Positions 16,726 to 24,417 of a stretch of 64,000 bases of DNA are shown here, one piece after another. The stretch's first letter is position 1. Each line of letters begins with the position of its first letter. The notes beneath the pieces were generated by a model. That model had not been told where the DNA came from. It searched no databases and saw only the letters and a list, made by a program, of their open reading frames with translations. Position numbers and translations under genes: made by a program. Source of the stretch: Methylomicrobium sp035916875 (GTDB taxonomy: Bacteria; Pseudomonadota; Gammaproteobacteria; Methylococcales; Methylomonadaceae); assembly GCF_035916875.1 (NCBI RefSeq), contig NZ_JAXUHN010000096.1, positions 97,115-161,114 of the forward strand, given 5' to 3'.

Positions 16726-17112
16726 ATGAGTGATTTGCCGGAAAATCTGAAATACGCCACGACCCATGAATGGGCGAAACTCGAAAACAACAATGTGGTG
16801 CGCGTCGGTATCACCGACTTCGCCCAGGAGGAGCTCGGCGACCTGGTCTATGTCGAGTTGCCTGAAGTGGGCCGGAAGGTGAAGGCGCAGGAGCAATGCG
16901 CGGTGGTCGAATCGGTCAAAACCGCTTCCGACCTTTACAGCCCGGTCAGCGGCGAGATTGTCGCGGTCAATGACAGTTTGTCCGACAGCCCCGAACAGGT
17001 CAATGATGCTCCCTTCGACGCCTGGATTTTTTGTGTGCAAGCAGACGATGCTTCCGCCTTGAATCAATTAATGGATGCCAACGCCTATCAAAAAATGATC
17101 GACGCCGAGTAA
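16726..17112 (+). CDS. gcvH: Glycine cleavage system H protein
   Basis: 128 residues, standard length. The lipoyl attachment site is Lys65 in VVESVKTASDLYSP; THEWAKLE at residues 13-20 is typical of the N-terminus. It carries the aminomethyl intermediate between the P, T and L proteins. No gcvT or gcvP is next to it, so it must work with subunits coded elsewhere; lpdA at 0.9 kb could be the L protein. A GAGAGGACG ribosome site precedes the ATG. Confidence 0.93.
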   Translation: MSDLPENLKYATTHEWAKLENNNVVRVGITDFAQEELGDLVYVELPEVGRKVKAQEQCAVVESVKTASDLYSPVSGEIVAVNDSLSDSPEQVNDAPFDAWIFCVQADDASALNQLMDANAYQKMIDAE

Positions 17113-17181
17113 GCAGAACCAGGTAATCAACGATGCCTTGCGCATTGTCAGTCCGTTTTTAAATAAACCTTGTGGTAATGC

Positions 17182-17553
17182 ATGGCAAATCAAAATGAGA
17201 AAGGCTTTAAGCGCATCATCAATGCGTGTTATTTTTCGGCTGCCGGTTTCAAGGCAGTGTGGACACATGAGGAAGCGTTCCGGCAAGAGGTGCTGCTGTT
17301 TGTGGTCACCACGCCAGTAGCGATCTGGCTGGGCCGGACGCCGATAGAAAAGCTGTTGTTGATAGGCAGCGTCGTGCTGGTATTGCTGGTCGAATTGTTG
17401 AATTCGGCGATCGAAGCGATCGTCGACCGGGTCGGACTGGAACGACACGAATTATCGGGCCGCGCCAAGGACATTGGCTCGTCGGCTGTGATGCTGTCGC
17501 TGGTATGGGCGGCGGTCACTTGGACTTACATTTTAGCAGGAGTTAAATTATGA
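17182..17553 (+). CDS. dgkA: Diacylglycerol kinase, prokaryotic type
   Basis: 123 residues, matching the small trimeric inner-membrane enzyme. The signature ELLNSAIEAIVDRVGLERHE and the following GRAKDIGSSAVML are intact, with three membrane helices. It phosphorylates diacylglycerol to phosphatidic acid. The last four bases overlap the start of the sugar-kinase gene (ATGA), making a dgkA-pfkB-mazG chain. Confidence 0.93.
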   Translation: MANQNEKGFKRIINACYFSAAGFKAVWTHEEAFRQEVLLFVVTTPVAIWLGRTPIEKLLLIGSVVLVLLVELLNSAIEAIVDRVGLERHELSGRAKDIGSSAVMLSLVWAAVTWTYILAGVKL

Positions 17554-18485
17554 GCGCATTGATCTGCGGTTCAATGGCATACGACACGATCATGGTGTTC
17601 CATGACCGCTTCAAGAATCATATCTTGCCGGACAAGGTTCATATACTGAACGTCTCGTTTCTGGTGCCGGTCATGCGCCGGGAGTTCGGCGGCTGCGCGG
17701 GGAACATCGCCTACAACTTGAATCTGCTGGATGAAGATCCGTTGATTATGGCAACCGTCGGCCATGATTTCGAACCTTACATGCAATGGCTTTGCCAGAA
17801 CGGCTTGTCGCGCGAATACATCCGGATTCTGGATAACCATTACACCGGTCAGGCCTATATCACTACCGACGAAGACGACAACCAGATCACCGCGTTTCAT
17901 CCGGGCGCGATGAGCGAGTCGCATCTGAATGCGGTGCCGACCCATCGGGACGACATCACGATCGGGATCGTATCGCCGGACGGCAGAGACGGGATGTTGT
18001 TGCATGCGGCGCAGTTTAGCGAACTCGACATTCCGTTCATTTTCGATCCTGGCCAGGGCATCCCGATGTTCAACGGCGCCGAACTGCTGACCTTCCTCGA
18101 TCAGGCCACCTGGGCGGTGGTCAACGACTACGAATCCGAATTGCTGCAGCAGCGCACCGGCTTGTCGCTCGCGGAATTGGCCGAGCGGGTCGAGGCTCTG
18201 GTCGTGACGCTCGGCGCCCATGGCTCGAAAATTTATACTCACGGCCGCTGCATCGACATTCCGTCCGCGCAGCCGAAGCAATTGCTCGATCCCACCGGCT
18301 GCGGCGACGCTTACCGCGCCGGCCTCTTGTATGGCCTGATGAACGAATTCGACTGGAACGTGACCGGACGGATCGCTTCCTTGATGGGTACGATCAAGAT
18401 CGAACATAACGGCACGCAGAACCACAGTTTCGAGATGGATGCATTCAAGCAGCGCTACCGGGAAAGTTTCGGTACCGAGTTTTGA
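17550..18485 (+). CDS. PfkB family carbohydrate/nucleoside kinase
   Basis: 311 residues. The N-terminal FGGCAGNIAYNL block and the C-terminal signature DPTGCGDAYRAGLL (anion hole and catalytic Asp) mark a ribokinase-fold kinase. The N-terminus MSALICGSMAYDTIM resembles bacterial adenosine-kinase-like proteins, so adenosine or a ribose compound is possible. It overlaps dgkA by ATGA and its stop overlaps the mazG start region, so it belongs to a tight operon. Confidence 0.85.
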   Translation: MSALICGSMAYDTIMVFHDRFKNHILPDKVHILNVSFLVPVMRREFGGCAGNIAYNLNLLDEDPLIMATVGHDFEPYMQWLCQNGLSREYIRILDNHYTGQAYITTDEDDNQITAFHPGAMSESHLNAVPTHRDDITIGIVSPDGRDGMLLHAAQFSELDIPFIFDPGQGIPMFNGAELLTFLDQATWAVVNDYESELLQQRTGLSLAELAERVEALVVTLGAHGSKIYTHGRCIDIPSAQPKQLLDPTGCGDAYRAGLLYGLMNEFDWNVTGRIASLMGTIKIEHNGTQNHSFEMDAFKQRYRESFGTEF

Positions 18486-19297
18486 CCGACATGCTGAAAA
18501 ATACCCAAAATCTGCTGGACATCATGGCGCGATTGCGCGACCCCCAGCAAGGCTGCCCCTGGGATCTTCGGCAGAATTTCGCCACGCTGATCCCTTATCT
18601 CATCGAAGAGTCGTATGAAGTCATCGATGCGATCGAACGCAACGACATGGCCGATTTGCGTTCGGAACTCGGCGATTTGTTGTTGCAGGTCGTTTTTCAT
18701 TCTCAGCTAGCAAATGAACTCGGCCTGTTCAATTTCGAACAGGTTTCGGAGAGCATCTGCGACAAACTGATTCGCCGGCATCCGCATGTATTTGCCGATG
18801 CGGTCTTCGAAACCGATGCGGAACGCCAGCAGGCCTGGGAGCAAGCGAAGGCCGAAGAGCGCCTGGCAAAGGAAAAATCCGCAAAACCGGTCAGCGTGCT
18901 TGCCGGCGTAGCGGGCAGTCTGCCGGCCTTGCTCGAATGCGAAAAGATTCAGGACCGGGCCGCGCAGCACGGTTTCGATTGGCCCGACGCGCCGCCGGTC
19001 TTCGACAAGGTGATGGAGGAACTCGAGGAAGTCAGGGAAGCTTGGCAGTCGGGCGATCAGCAGCATATTCGCGAGGAAATCGGCGATCTGTTGTTGGTGG
19101 TCGTGAATCTTGCGAGGCATCTCGATGTGAATGCCGAGCAGGCGTTAAAAGAAAGCATCAAAAAATTCTCGCGCCGCTTCAATTACATCGAACGGCAGGT
19201 CGAATCTTCCGGCCGCAATTTGACCGATTGCGAGCTCGACGAACTCGATGCCTTTTGGCACGAGGCGAAACAGATGCTAAAACGCAAGACGGATTAG
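18482..19297 (+). CDS. mazG: Nucleoside triphosphate pyrophosphohydrolase
   Basis: 271 residues if it starts at TTG 18482; ATG 18491 (MLKNTQNLLDIM) is equally likely. Two MazG domains are visible, each with an E-E-x(2)-E metal motif: LIEESYEVIDAI with ELGDLLLQVVFHS, and ELEEVREAWQ with EIGDLLLVVVNLA. It hydrolyses NTPs or dNTPs to NMP and pyrophosphate, limits misincorporation and in E. coli modulates ppGpp. It is the last gene of the dgkA-pfkB-mazG group. Confidence 0.93.
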   Translation: MTDMLKNTQNLLDIMARLRDPQQGCPWDLRQNFATLIPYLIEESYEVIDAIERNDMADLRSELGDLLLQVVFHSQLANELGLFNFEQVSESICDKLIRRHPHVFADAVFETDAERQQAWEQAKAEERLAKEKSAKPVSVLAGVAGSLPALLECEKIQDRAAQHGFDWPDAPPVFDKVMEELEEVREAWQSGDQQHIREEIGDLLLVVVNLARHLDVNAEQALKESIKKFSRRFNYIERQVESSGRNLTDCELDELDAFWHEAKQMLKRKTD

Positions 19298-19358
19298 ACA
19301 CGCATCTGTCGTTCTCAGGCCCGAATTCCTTGCCCTGCCGTCAATGAACTCCCTGCGC

Positions 19359-19382
19359 CGGACGGGATATTCATCCCGTCCG
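19359..19382. repeat. CGGACGGG-type hairpin
   Basis: A perfect 10-bp stem CGGACGGGAT / ATCCCGTCCG with loop ATTC, 61 bp after mazG. A closely similar hairpin (CGGACGGGGC / GCCCCGTCCG) lies at 30191-30213, so this may be a dispersed palindrome family. A further GC-rich palindrome, GCGGGTTGCAAACCCG, lies at about 19445-19460. No U-run follows. Confidence 0.5.
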
Positions 19383-19550
19383 CATAGTTTGCAGGCTTGG
19401 GCATGCATGATAATTTGCGCAAGCAAACAGCCTTCAAACGCTTGGGGCGGGTTGCAAACCCGATCCCGCCCATGGCACATCCCCGGCCCGGCGGATGCGC
19501 TACACTTCCACCCCCAAAACTAATTCTCGGCGACTCGATTACAGGTTCTC

Positions 19551-20567
19551 ATGAAACAGGTTCTTTTCTTTCTAATGCTGTCATTGCTGCTGACCAGCCA
19601 GCACGCCGCCGCGCGCGGAAAACAAGCCGCTCCGAAGTTCACCCAACCGTCTCCGCTCCAATGTGTCGCCTTTAGCCCTTACGTCGGCCAATTGAATCCC
19701 GATTACGGCCCGTATCCTTCAAAGGCCCAGATCGAGCAATTGCTCGACGTGCTGGTCCAAAAAACGCCCTTCCGCTGTATCATGACCTACGGCGTGTTGA
19801 ACGGTCTCGATGCGACATTTGCGGCGGCCGAGGCGAGAGGGATCAAGGTAATCGCAATCCTCTGGCTCGACAAAGACATCGCAATCAATTCGGCCTCGAT
19901 CTCGAAAGGCATCGAAGTCGCCAGAACCTATCCGAAAACGATCGTCAAACTCAGCTGCGGTTCGGAAGTCAGAACCCGCAACGGCTATGCGCTGGATGGC
20001 GAGATCACTCGCTGCATCAACGCAATGCGTGAGGCGAAGGTTGCGCAGCCGGTCACCGCGATCGACACTTGGTGGGAATGGTGCAACCGCGCGACGCCTT
20101 GTCAGCAGACCCTTTTCGCGAATCAAGTCGACTGGATCGGAATCAATGTATTTCCCTGGTGGGAAAATAAGCATGCCGATCTGTTTCCGTGCACGCCGGC
20201 CGAAAAAGCGGCCGACTTTCATCTGGCCAGAATAGAAAATGTAAGGCGCGCCTATCCCGGCAAAACCGTGATCCTGACCGAATTCGGCTGGCCGTATGCA
20301 CCCGAAGGCGCGAGCGAGCCCAATGTGCATACCGGCGAGAAGTGCGGCATCGCCAATCGCCGCAATCAGGCCTTGGTGATCCGTTCCACACTGAAAAAAC
20401 TGGCCGAAAAACAATGGCCCGGCATTATCTTCGAAGCTTTTTCGGAAAACTGGAAACCCAGCAACGAGGGTCTGTTCGGAGGTTCCTGGGGCATTTGCTC
20501 GGGAGAGCCGCCATACAACTGTCTGACCGGCTTGACCGCCCAGCCCAAAAGCGGCAAGCGACACTGA
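19551..20567 (+). CDS. Secreted GH17-like glycoside hydrolase
   Basis: 338 residues with a signal peptide ending HAAA (about residue 21). The TIM-barrel blocks are FSPYVGQLNPDYGPYPS, a CIMTYGVLNGLDATFAAAE segment, LSCGSEVRTRNG with the likely acid/base Glu, and VILTEFGWPYAPEG with the likely nucleophile Glu. It should cleave a beta-1,3- or related glucan in the periplasm or outside. Eight or more Cys suggest disulfides in an oxidising compartment. It is related to the truncated protein at 1-577, which instead has a membrane anchor. Confidence 0.75.
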   Translation: MKQVLFFLMLSLLLTSQHAAARGKQAAPKFTQPSPLQCVAFSPYVGQLNPDYGPYPSKAQIEQLLDVLVQKTPFRCIMTYGVLNGLDATFAAAEARGIKVIAILWLDKDIAINSASISKGIEVARTYPKTIVKLSCGSEVRTRNGYALDGEITRCINAMREAKVAQPVTAIDTWWEWCNRATPCQQTLFANQVDWIGINVFPWWENKHADLFPCTPAEKAADFHLARIENVRRAYPGKTVILTEFGWPYAPEGASEPNVHTGEKCGIANRRNQALVIRSTLKKLAEKQWPGIIFEAFSENWKPSNEGLFGGSWGICSGEPPYNCLTGLTAQPKSGKRH

Positions 20568-20870
20568 ATGTCGCAAACAACAAACTTAAAATGAAAGAAC
20601 GTGTATCCGTCTTTCTTGAAATAGATTCATCGCCTTTTCCGGACTTTGCTAAAATAATAGCAATGGGTTACCGCATAAGGCAGATTTCAGAATCGAGCCG
20701 TTAGGACGAAAGTTTTTTGTCTCGTTGCCGCGGAATTTCCGCGGTAGCCATCTAAATCACGTTACTTTCTCCATCGAGCCGTCATGCTCGATTCGCTTGA
20801 CTGCGTACAGAACATCCTATACCCCAGCTCTTGTCAATTGGCCAATGTTTTTATTGAGATTTCTTGTTCA
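20568..20870. promoter_or_regulatory. Leader region of the DacA-like gene
   Basis: 303 bp between the GH17-like gene and the carboxypeptidase gene. It holds a TTTGCTAAAATAATAG stretch (about 20646-20661) that could be a promoter -10 region, a perfect CCGCGGA / TCCGCGG hairpin (20728-20744) and two ATCGAGCCGT repeats (at about 20693 and 20773), the second able to fold with GCTCG. It looks structured but matches no riboswitch I know. Confidence 0.35.
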
Positions 20871-22067
20871 ATGAATAAAATCAAATTGTTATTTGTTGTT
20901 TTGCTGGCGCTTGGCGCGTTTTTTACAGCCGGCCCCGCCAATGCGCGCTATGCCGCGATCATGATCGACGCCGACAGCGGCAATGTTCTACATGAAATCG
21001 ATGCGACGCGCCCCTGGTATCCGGCGTCGCTGACCAAAGTGATGACGTTGTACATGACCTTTGAAGCATTAAGCACCGGTCGGCTCGGCCTGCACGACAG
21101 AATGACCGCATCCCATCATGCGTCGCAGCAGCCACAAAGCAAGCTGGGGCTCAGAGCTGGCGAAACCTTGACCGTCGAAGAGGCGATTCTGGCATTGATT
21201 ACCCGGTCGGCGAATGATGCGGCAGTCGTGCTTGCCGAACATCTTGGCGGAACCGAGGAATGGTTTGCTGCTCAGATGACCGCCAAGGCGCGTCAATTGG
21301 GCATGAACAGTTCCCGCTTCATGAATGCCACCGGTTTGCCGAACAACTTCCAAGTCACCACGCCTCGCGATTTGGCGGTATTGGCCTGGAAAACCATGAA
21401 GAATTTTCCAAACTATTATCCTTATTTTGCGAGCCACAGCTTTTTCTTTAAAGGCCGCGAACTGCGCGGCATCAACAAGTTTACCGCCCGTTATCCCGGA
21501 GCGGAAGGGATGAAAACCGGCTTTACTTGCGGCTCGGGTTTCAACCTGATAAGTTCGGCCATGCAAAACGGCAAGCGCTTGATCGGCGTTGTGATGGGAG
21601 GCATGACCAGCGCCGAGCGCTACCAGTTGATGATGAACATGATGGACGCGGGCTTTTCCAATCGTTATGGCGACGGCTCCTATCGCAACATCAGTACAAT
21701 GACCGACAGCGTGGGCGGCGAACCGCCTTATCAGCTCGACTGCGGTAATCGAAGGGGCATCACGGTCGCTTCCGCTTCCGGCGACGATAATTACCGTCAT
21801 GCCGTTAATAAACCGGCCGCATCCAAGCATCACCGAGCGCACAAGCGAGTACTCGCCGCATCAGGCTATCACCGCCTCGCGGCCGGAAAAGCAAGGACCG
21901 GCAAGATAACGGTCAGCAAACGAACCTCAAAGCGGAGCGTTAAGGTTGCCAAAAATAAGCGCAGCGGCGCGACGCGAGTCGCCATGAAAACCACTCGCAC
22001 GAAGACAAAGACCGCGAAGTCTTCGGTCGTTCGAAAAACCGTCAAGAAAAGAAGCAAATCCGCATAG
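20871..22067 (+). CDS. D-alanyl-D-alanine carboxypeptidase, PBP5/DacA type
   Basis: 398 residues from ATG 20871, chosen because it gives a proper signal peptide (residues 1-25, ending ANA). The three penicillin-binding motifs are Ser53-x-x-Lys56 (SLTK), Ser113-Ala-Asn115 (SAN) and Lys215-Thr-Gly (KTG). It trims the terminal D-Ala of peptidoglycan stem peptides in the periplasm. After residue 300 the usual PBP5 C-terminal domain and amphipathic anchor are missing. Instead there is a tail of about 90 residues very rich in Lys, Arg, Ser and Thr, which may bind the negatively charged wall or lipopolysaccharide. Confidence 0.88.
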   Translation: MNKIKLLFVVLLALGAFFTAGPANARYAAIMIDADSGNVLHEIDATRPWYPASLTKVMTLYMTFEALSTGRLGLHDRMTASHHASQQPQSKLGLRAGETLTVEEAILALITRSANDAAVVLAEHLGGTEEWFAAQMTAKARQLGMNSSRFMNATGLPNNFQVTTPRDLAVLAWKTMKNFPNYYPYFASHSFFFKGRELRGINKFTARYPGAEGMKTGFTCGSGFNLISSAMQNGKRLIGVVMGGMTSAERYQLMMNMMDAGFSNRYGDGSYRNISTMTDSVGGEPPYQLDCGNRRGITVASASGDDNYRHAVNKPAASKHHRAHKRVLAASGYHRLAAGKARTGKITVSKRTSKRSVKVAKNKRSGATRVAMKTTRTKTKTAKSSVVRKTVKKRSKSA

Positions 22068-22683
22068 AAAAATCACTTCCTGTCGATTACGCATCGCGCA
22101 CCATTTTCAGCTTTTTCAGCACAAGCTGAAATTTTGAAAGGTGCGCGGCGCTTACGCGGCTATGAAACTATATTTTCTTCCACCGGCGAATATTCCGGTG
22201 CAAAGTTGCCATCCCTAAACCATGCATTCTTGGTCATGTCGATCGGCAAGTGGCGGCGGCGTCAAAACGCATCGCCAAACCTCCCGGACATAAAAGCCGT
22301 CAGACTGGGCACACAGATACCCATCAACTCTCAATAATTGGCTCCACAATTCCGTGAATTTTGCTCAATAACTACCAACGCCAAAGCCTAGCATTTCGTT
22401 TTTGGGTTTTGACATGGCCTGGGCCGGTTCATGTTAGTGACGACAGCCGGAAAATAATGACGGCTGCCCGGTCTGTTATCGATTGGTGCGGTTCGGAAAA
22501 ACATATGCGTTGAGAGATTAACCAATCGTCTATTCAGTACGAATAACATCCGTCAATCCCACACACGGGCGATTAATGAGCTGTTTTACTGACAAATTTA
22601 GAAGCTCTTTCTTTGAAAAGCTGGTAAATTTTCCACTTTGTTTTCCACTGGCACAACCCTCATTACTTTTCTGGAAAGTCATC
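22068..22683. other. Intergenic region with long imperfect hairpins
   Basis: 616 bp with no credible gene. At 22096-22146, GCGCACC...GGTGCGC closes an inner TTTCAGCTT / AAGCTGAAA stem, a likely transcript end of the carboxypeptidase gene. Another inverted repeat, CACCGG / CCGGTG, is at about 22180-22200. The rest shows no pattern I can name. The last 100 bp are AT-rich and should contain the promoter of the NlpE-like gene. Confidence 0.4.
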
Positions 22684-23205
22684 ATGCGAACATTAAAAAA
22701 ACAATTAAAACACAATCTGGCTTTGTTTCTTTTTAGCAGTCTGCTTTCAGCTATTCCGGCAATGGCGGCATCAGACCTCGAAGCTCAACAAGGTTTCGCC
22801 AGAGCGCGCGCAAAGAGCCTCCACAAGGATGCGGATCACACCGCACACGAAAACCATCCCGATAAAAGCCAGGAATTTCATGGTGTTTTTTACGGCTATC
22901 TCCCTTGCAACGATTGCGCTGGAGTTAAAACAACGTTGTCTTTACAACAAAAGAACAATTATCTGTTGGTGACTCAACCCGCAAAAGAGTCCTCCAGGGA
23001 GTTTTATGAAAGAGGAAAATATAACTGGGATGATGAAAATCGTACCGTTGTTTTAACTCCAAAAAAGGAAGGGACAAACTCACGGCGTTATCAAATTGCA
23101 GATGAAGGGACACTCATTCAGCTTAATGATGATGGTATAAAGTTGGATGACTATGTTTTGCAAAGAAGCGACACGGTAAAGTCGCGAGAAGTGCATATTC
23201 ACTAG
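22684..23205 (+). CDS. NlpE-like periplasmic protein
   Basis: 173 residues from ATG 22684, chosen for the signal peptide (residues 1-29, ending PAMA). The mature part contains GVFYGYLPCNDCAGVKTTLSL, the NlpE N-terminal domain with its CxxC pair, and ends with a short beta-rich stretch. In E. coli NlpE is an outer-membrane lipoprotein that signals copper and adhesion stress to CpxA. This protein has no lipobox cysteine, so it should be soluble. Its codon use is AT-richer than its neighbours. A terminator follows at 23259. Confidence 0.7.
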   Translation: MRTLKKQLKHNLALFLFSSLLSAIPAMAASDLEAQQGFARARAKSLHKDADHTAHENHPDKSQEFHGVFYGYLPCNDCAGVKTTLSLQQKNNYLLVTQPAKESSREFYERGKYNWDDENRTVVLTPKKEGTNSRRYQIADEGTLIQLNDDGIKLDDYVLQRSDTVKSREVHIH

Positions 23206-23258
23206 CGCATAACAAGCCTGAAAACAAGGCGAAGCGCATCCAACCGACCGCTTAAAAC

Positions 23259-23294
23259 AAACCGCCTCTTGGCAAAAGCAAAGGCGGTTTTTTA
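23259..23294 (+). terminator. Rho-independent terminator of the NlpE-like gene
   Basis: A 9-bp stem AAACCGCCT / AGGCGGTTT with a 14-nt loop is followed by TTTTATT, 54 bp after the stop codon at 23205. The 297 bp from here to 23591 hold no gene I can support. Confidence 0.8.
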
Positions 23295-23591
23295 TTGCCG
23301 AAACAGGATGTCGAGCGCTATAAATGTTCAGTCGCAAAGTTGGCCAAGGTCTCTTTGGCGGCAAATATCGATATATGGTGTAGGGTGTTTTTTCCAATAT
23401 CTGCTCCTGACCATTCTGTTAAAAAAGCCGGTTTGGGGCAGTTAGGGCCGATTTCAGCGGCTATCCCATTTGCAACTTATTGTTGTAAACATTAAGGCTT
23501 TCACAAAAAAGACATTTTTACCTGAGTGGGATTTTTTCAACACAATCGGCCGATTTGAGACGGTTAACTTTTTCCGCCCCTGTCTTCCGTC

Positions 23592-24107
23592 TTATGCATT
23601 CCGGCCGCGATTGCGCTCAACACAAGAATCCAACGCAAAGCGGAGCAGCAACAGAGTGATCAGCACCGGAAAGACCAGATAATGGTCGAGCAGTTGTAAG
23701 CTCCCGAGCGCTCCCAGCATGATGATCGAAGGCTGCAAGCCTTTTTGCCCGGCAAGCAGGCGCATATAGTGGAGACTTTCATTATCGAGGCGTTCGCACT
23801 GTCCGATGAACGCGAGCGAGATGAACGCGCTCATGGAGGCAAAATACACCGGAAAGAAAAAAAACATCGGCGAGTCATCATTGAACAGTGTTTTCCAATA
23901 GGCGAACCAAGCCAGCAACGCGCTCGAAGCAAACAGGTCGTACCAGATTCTGAAATTGCCTTTTTTGACCAGCAAGCCGGCGATCGCGATCAAGGCGCCG
24001 CCGATGCCCAGATAAAAAAAGAACAGTGTCTCCAGCAAGTTAGCTAGCGGATTCGAGGTCTGTACGAGGTAGGCAAGCGCAAGGCTGAGTAGAACGAATA
24101 CAAGCAT
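23592..24107 (-). CDS. Multi-pass membrane protein of unknown function
   Basis: 171 residues from ATG 24107 (MLVFVLLSLALAYLV); an earlier ATG at 24149 would add 14 residues. At least five hydrophobic helices cover most of it, including LFFFYLGIGGALIAIAGLLV and MFFFFPVYFASMSAFISLAFIG. A charged loop, QCERLDNESLHYMRLL, sits in the middle. I do not recognise the family. It has no operon partner and stands next to the AT-rich DnaA-box region. Confidence 0.55.
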   Translation of the reverse strand: MLVFVLLSLALAYLVQTSNPLANLLETLFFFYLGIGGALIAIAGLLVKKGNFRIWYDLFASSALLAWFAYWKTLFNDDSPMFFFFPVYFASMSAFISLAFIGQCERLDNESLHYMRLLAGQKGLQPSIIMLGALGSLQLLDHYLVFPVLITLLLLRFALDSCVERNRGRNA

Positions 24108-24157
24108 GTACTGACCCGTTGATGTGATTGTTATTAAAATGGCATCCAATTGGATTG

Positions 24158-24391
24158 GATTTGTTGTTTTTGTCTATGTTATGCACACAGTCGAAAGCTT
24201 GCAATTCGTTCTGATTTATGCAGGCACAGGGCTCTGCAAAAATTCTATTTATTCATACAATCTATTGATAATAAATAATTATTTTATTTTGTATAAAATT
24301 TTTACAATTTAATGACAGAGCTGGATCCATGGGGTTCGCAAGCGGTTATCGAGGGCTTTTACACAAAGTTATCCACAGAAATTGTGGAAAA
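24158..24391. other. Candidate replication-origin-like region
   Basis: Several origin-type signals lie together. GATTTGTTGTTTT at 24158-24170 matches the E. coli oriC 13-mer consensus except at one position. TTATGCACA (24179-24187) and TTATCCACA (24369-24377) fit the DnaA box TTATNCACA exactly. TTTTACACA (24357-24365) and an inverted TTTTCCACA (24391-24383) differ by one base. Between them, 24240-24312 is almost only A and T. The setting is an intergenic gap between a membrane protein and moeA; dnaA, dnaN, mnmG or parAB are not in the window. It may be oriC, a DnaA-titrating site, or chance. Confidence 0.4.
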
Positions 24392-24417
24392 GAATCATCC
24401 CGCCAGAACCGTTTTTG

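Noticed and set aside
20641..20760. Possible cyclic di-GMP or other known riboswitch
   Set aside because: The conserved core bases of GEMM, glycine, TPP and preQ1 riboswitches are not present; only generic hairpins are seen.
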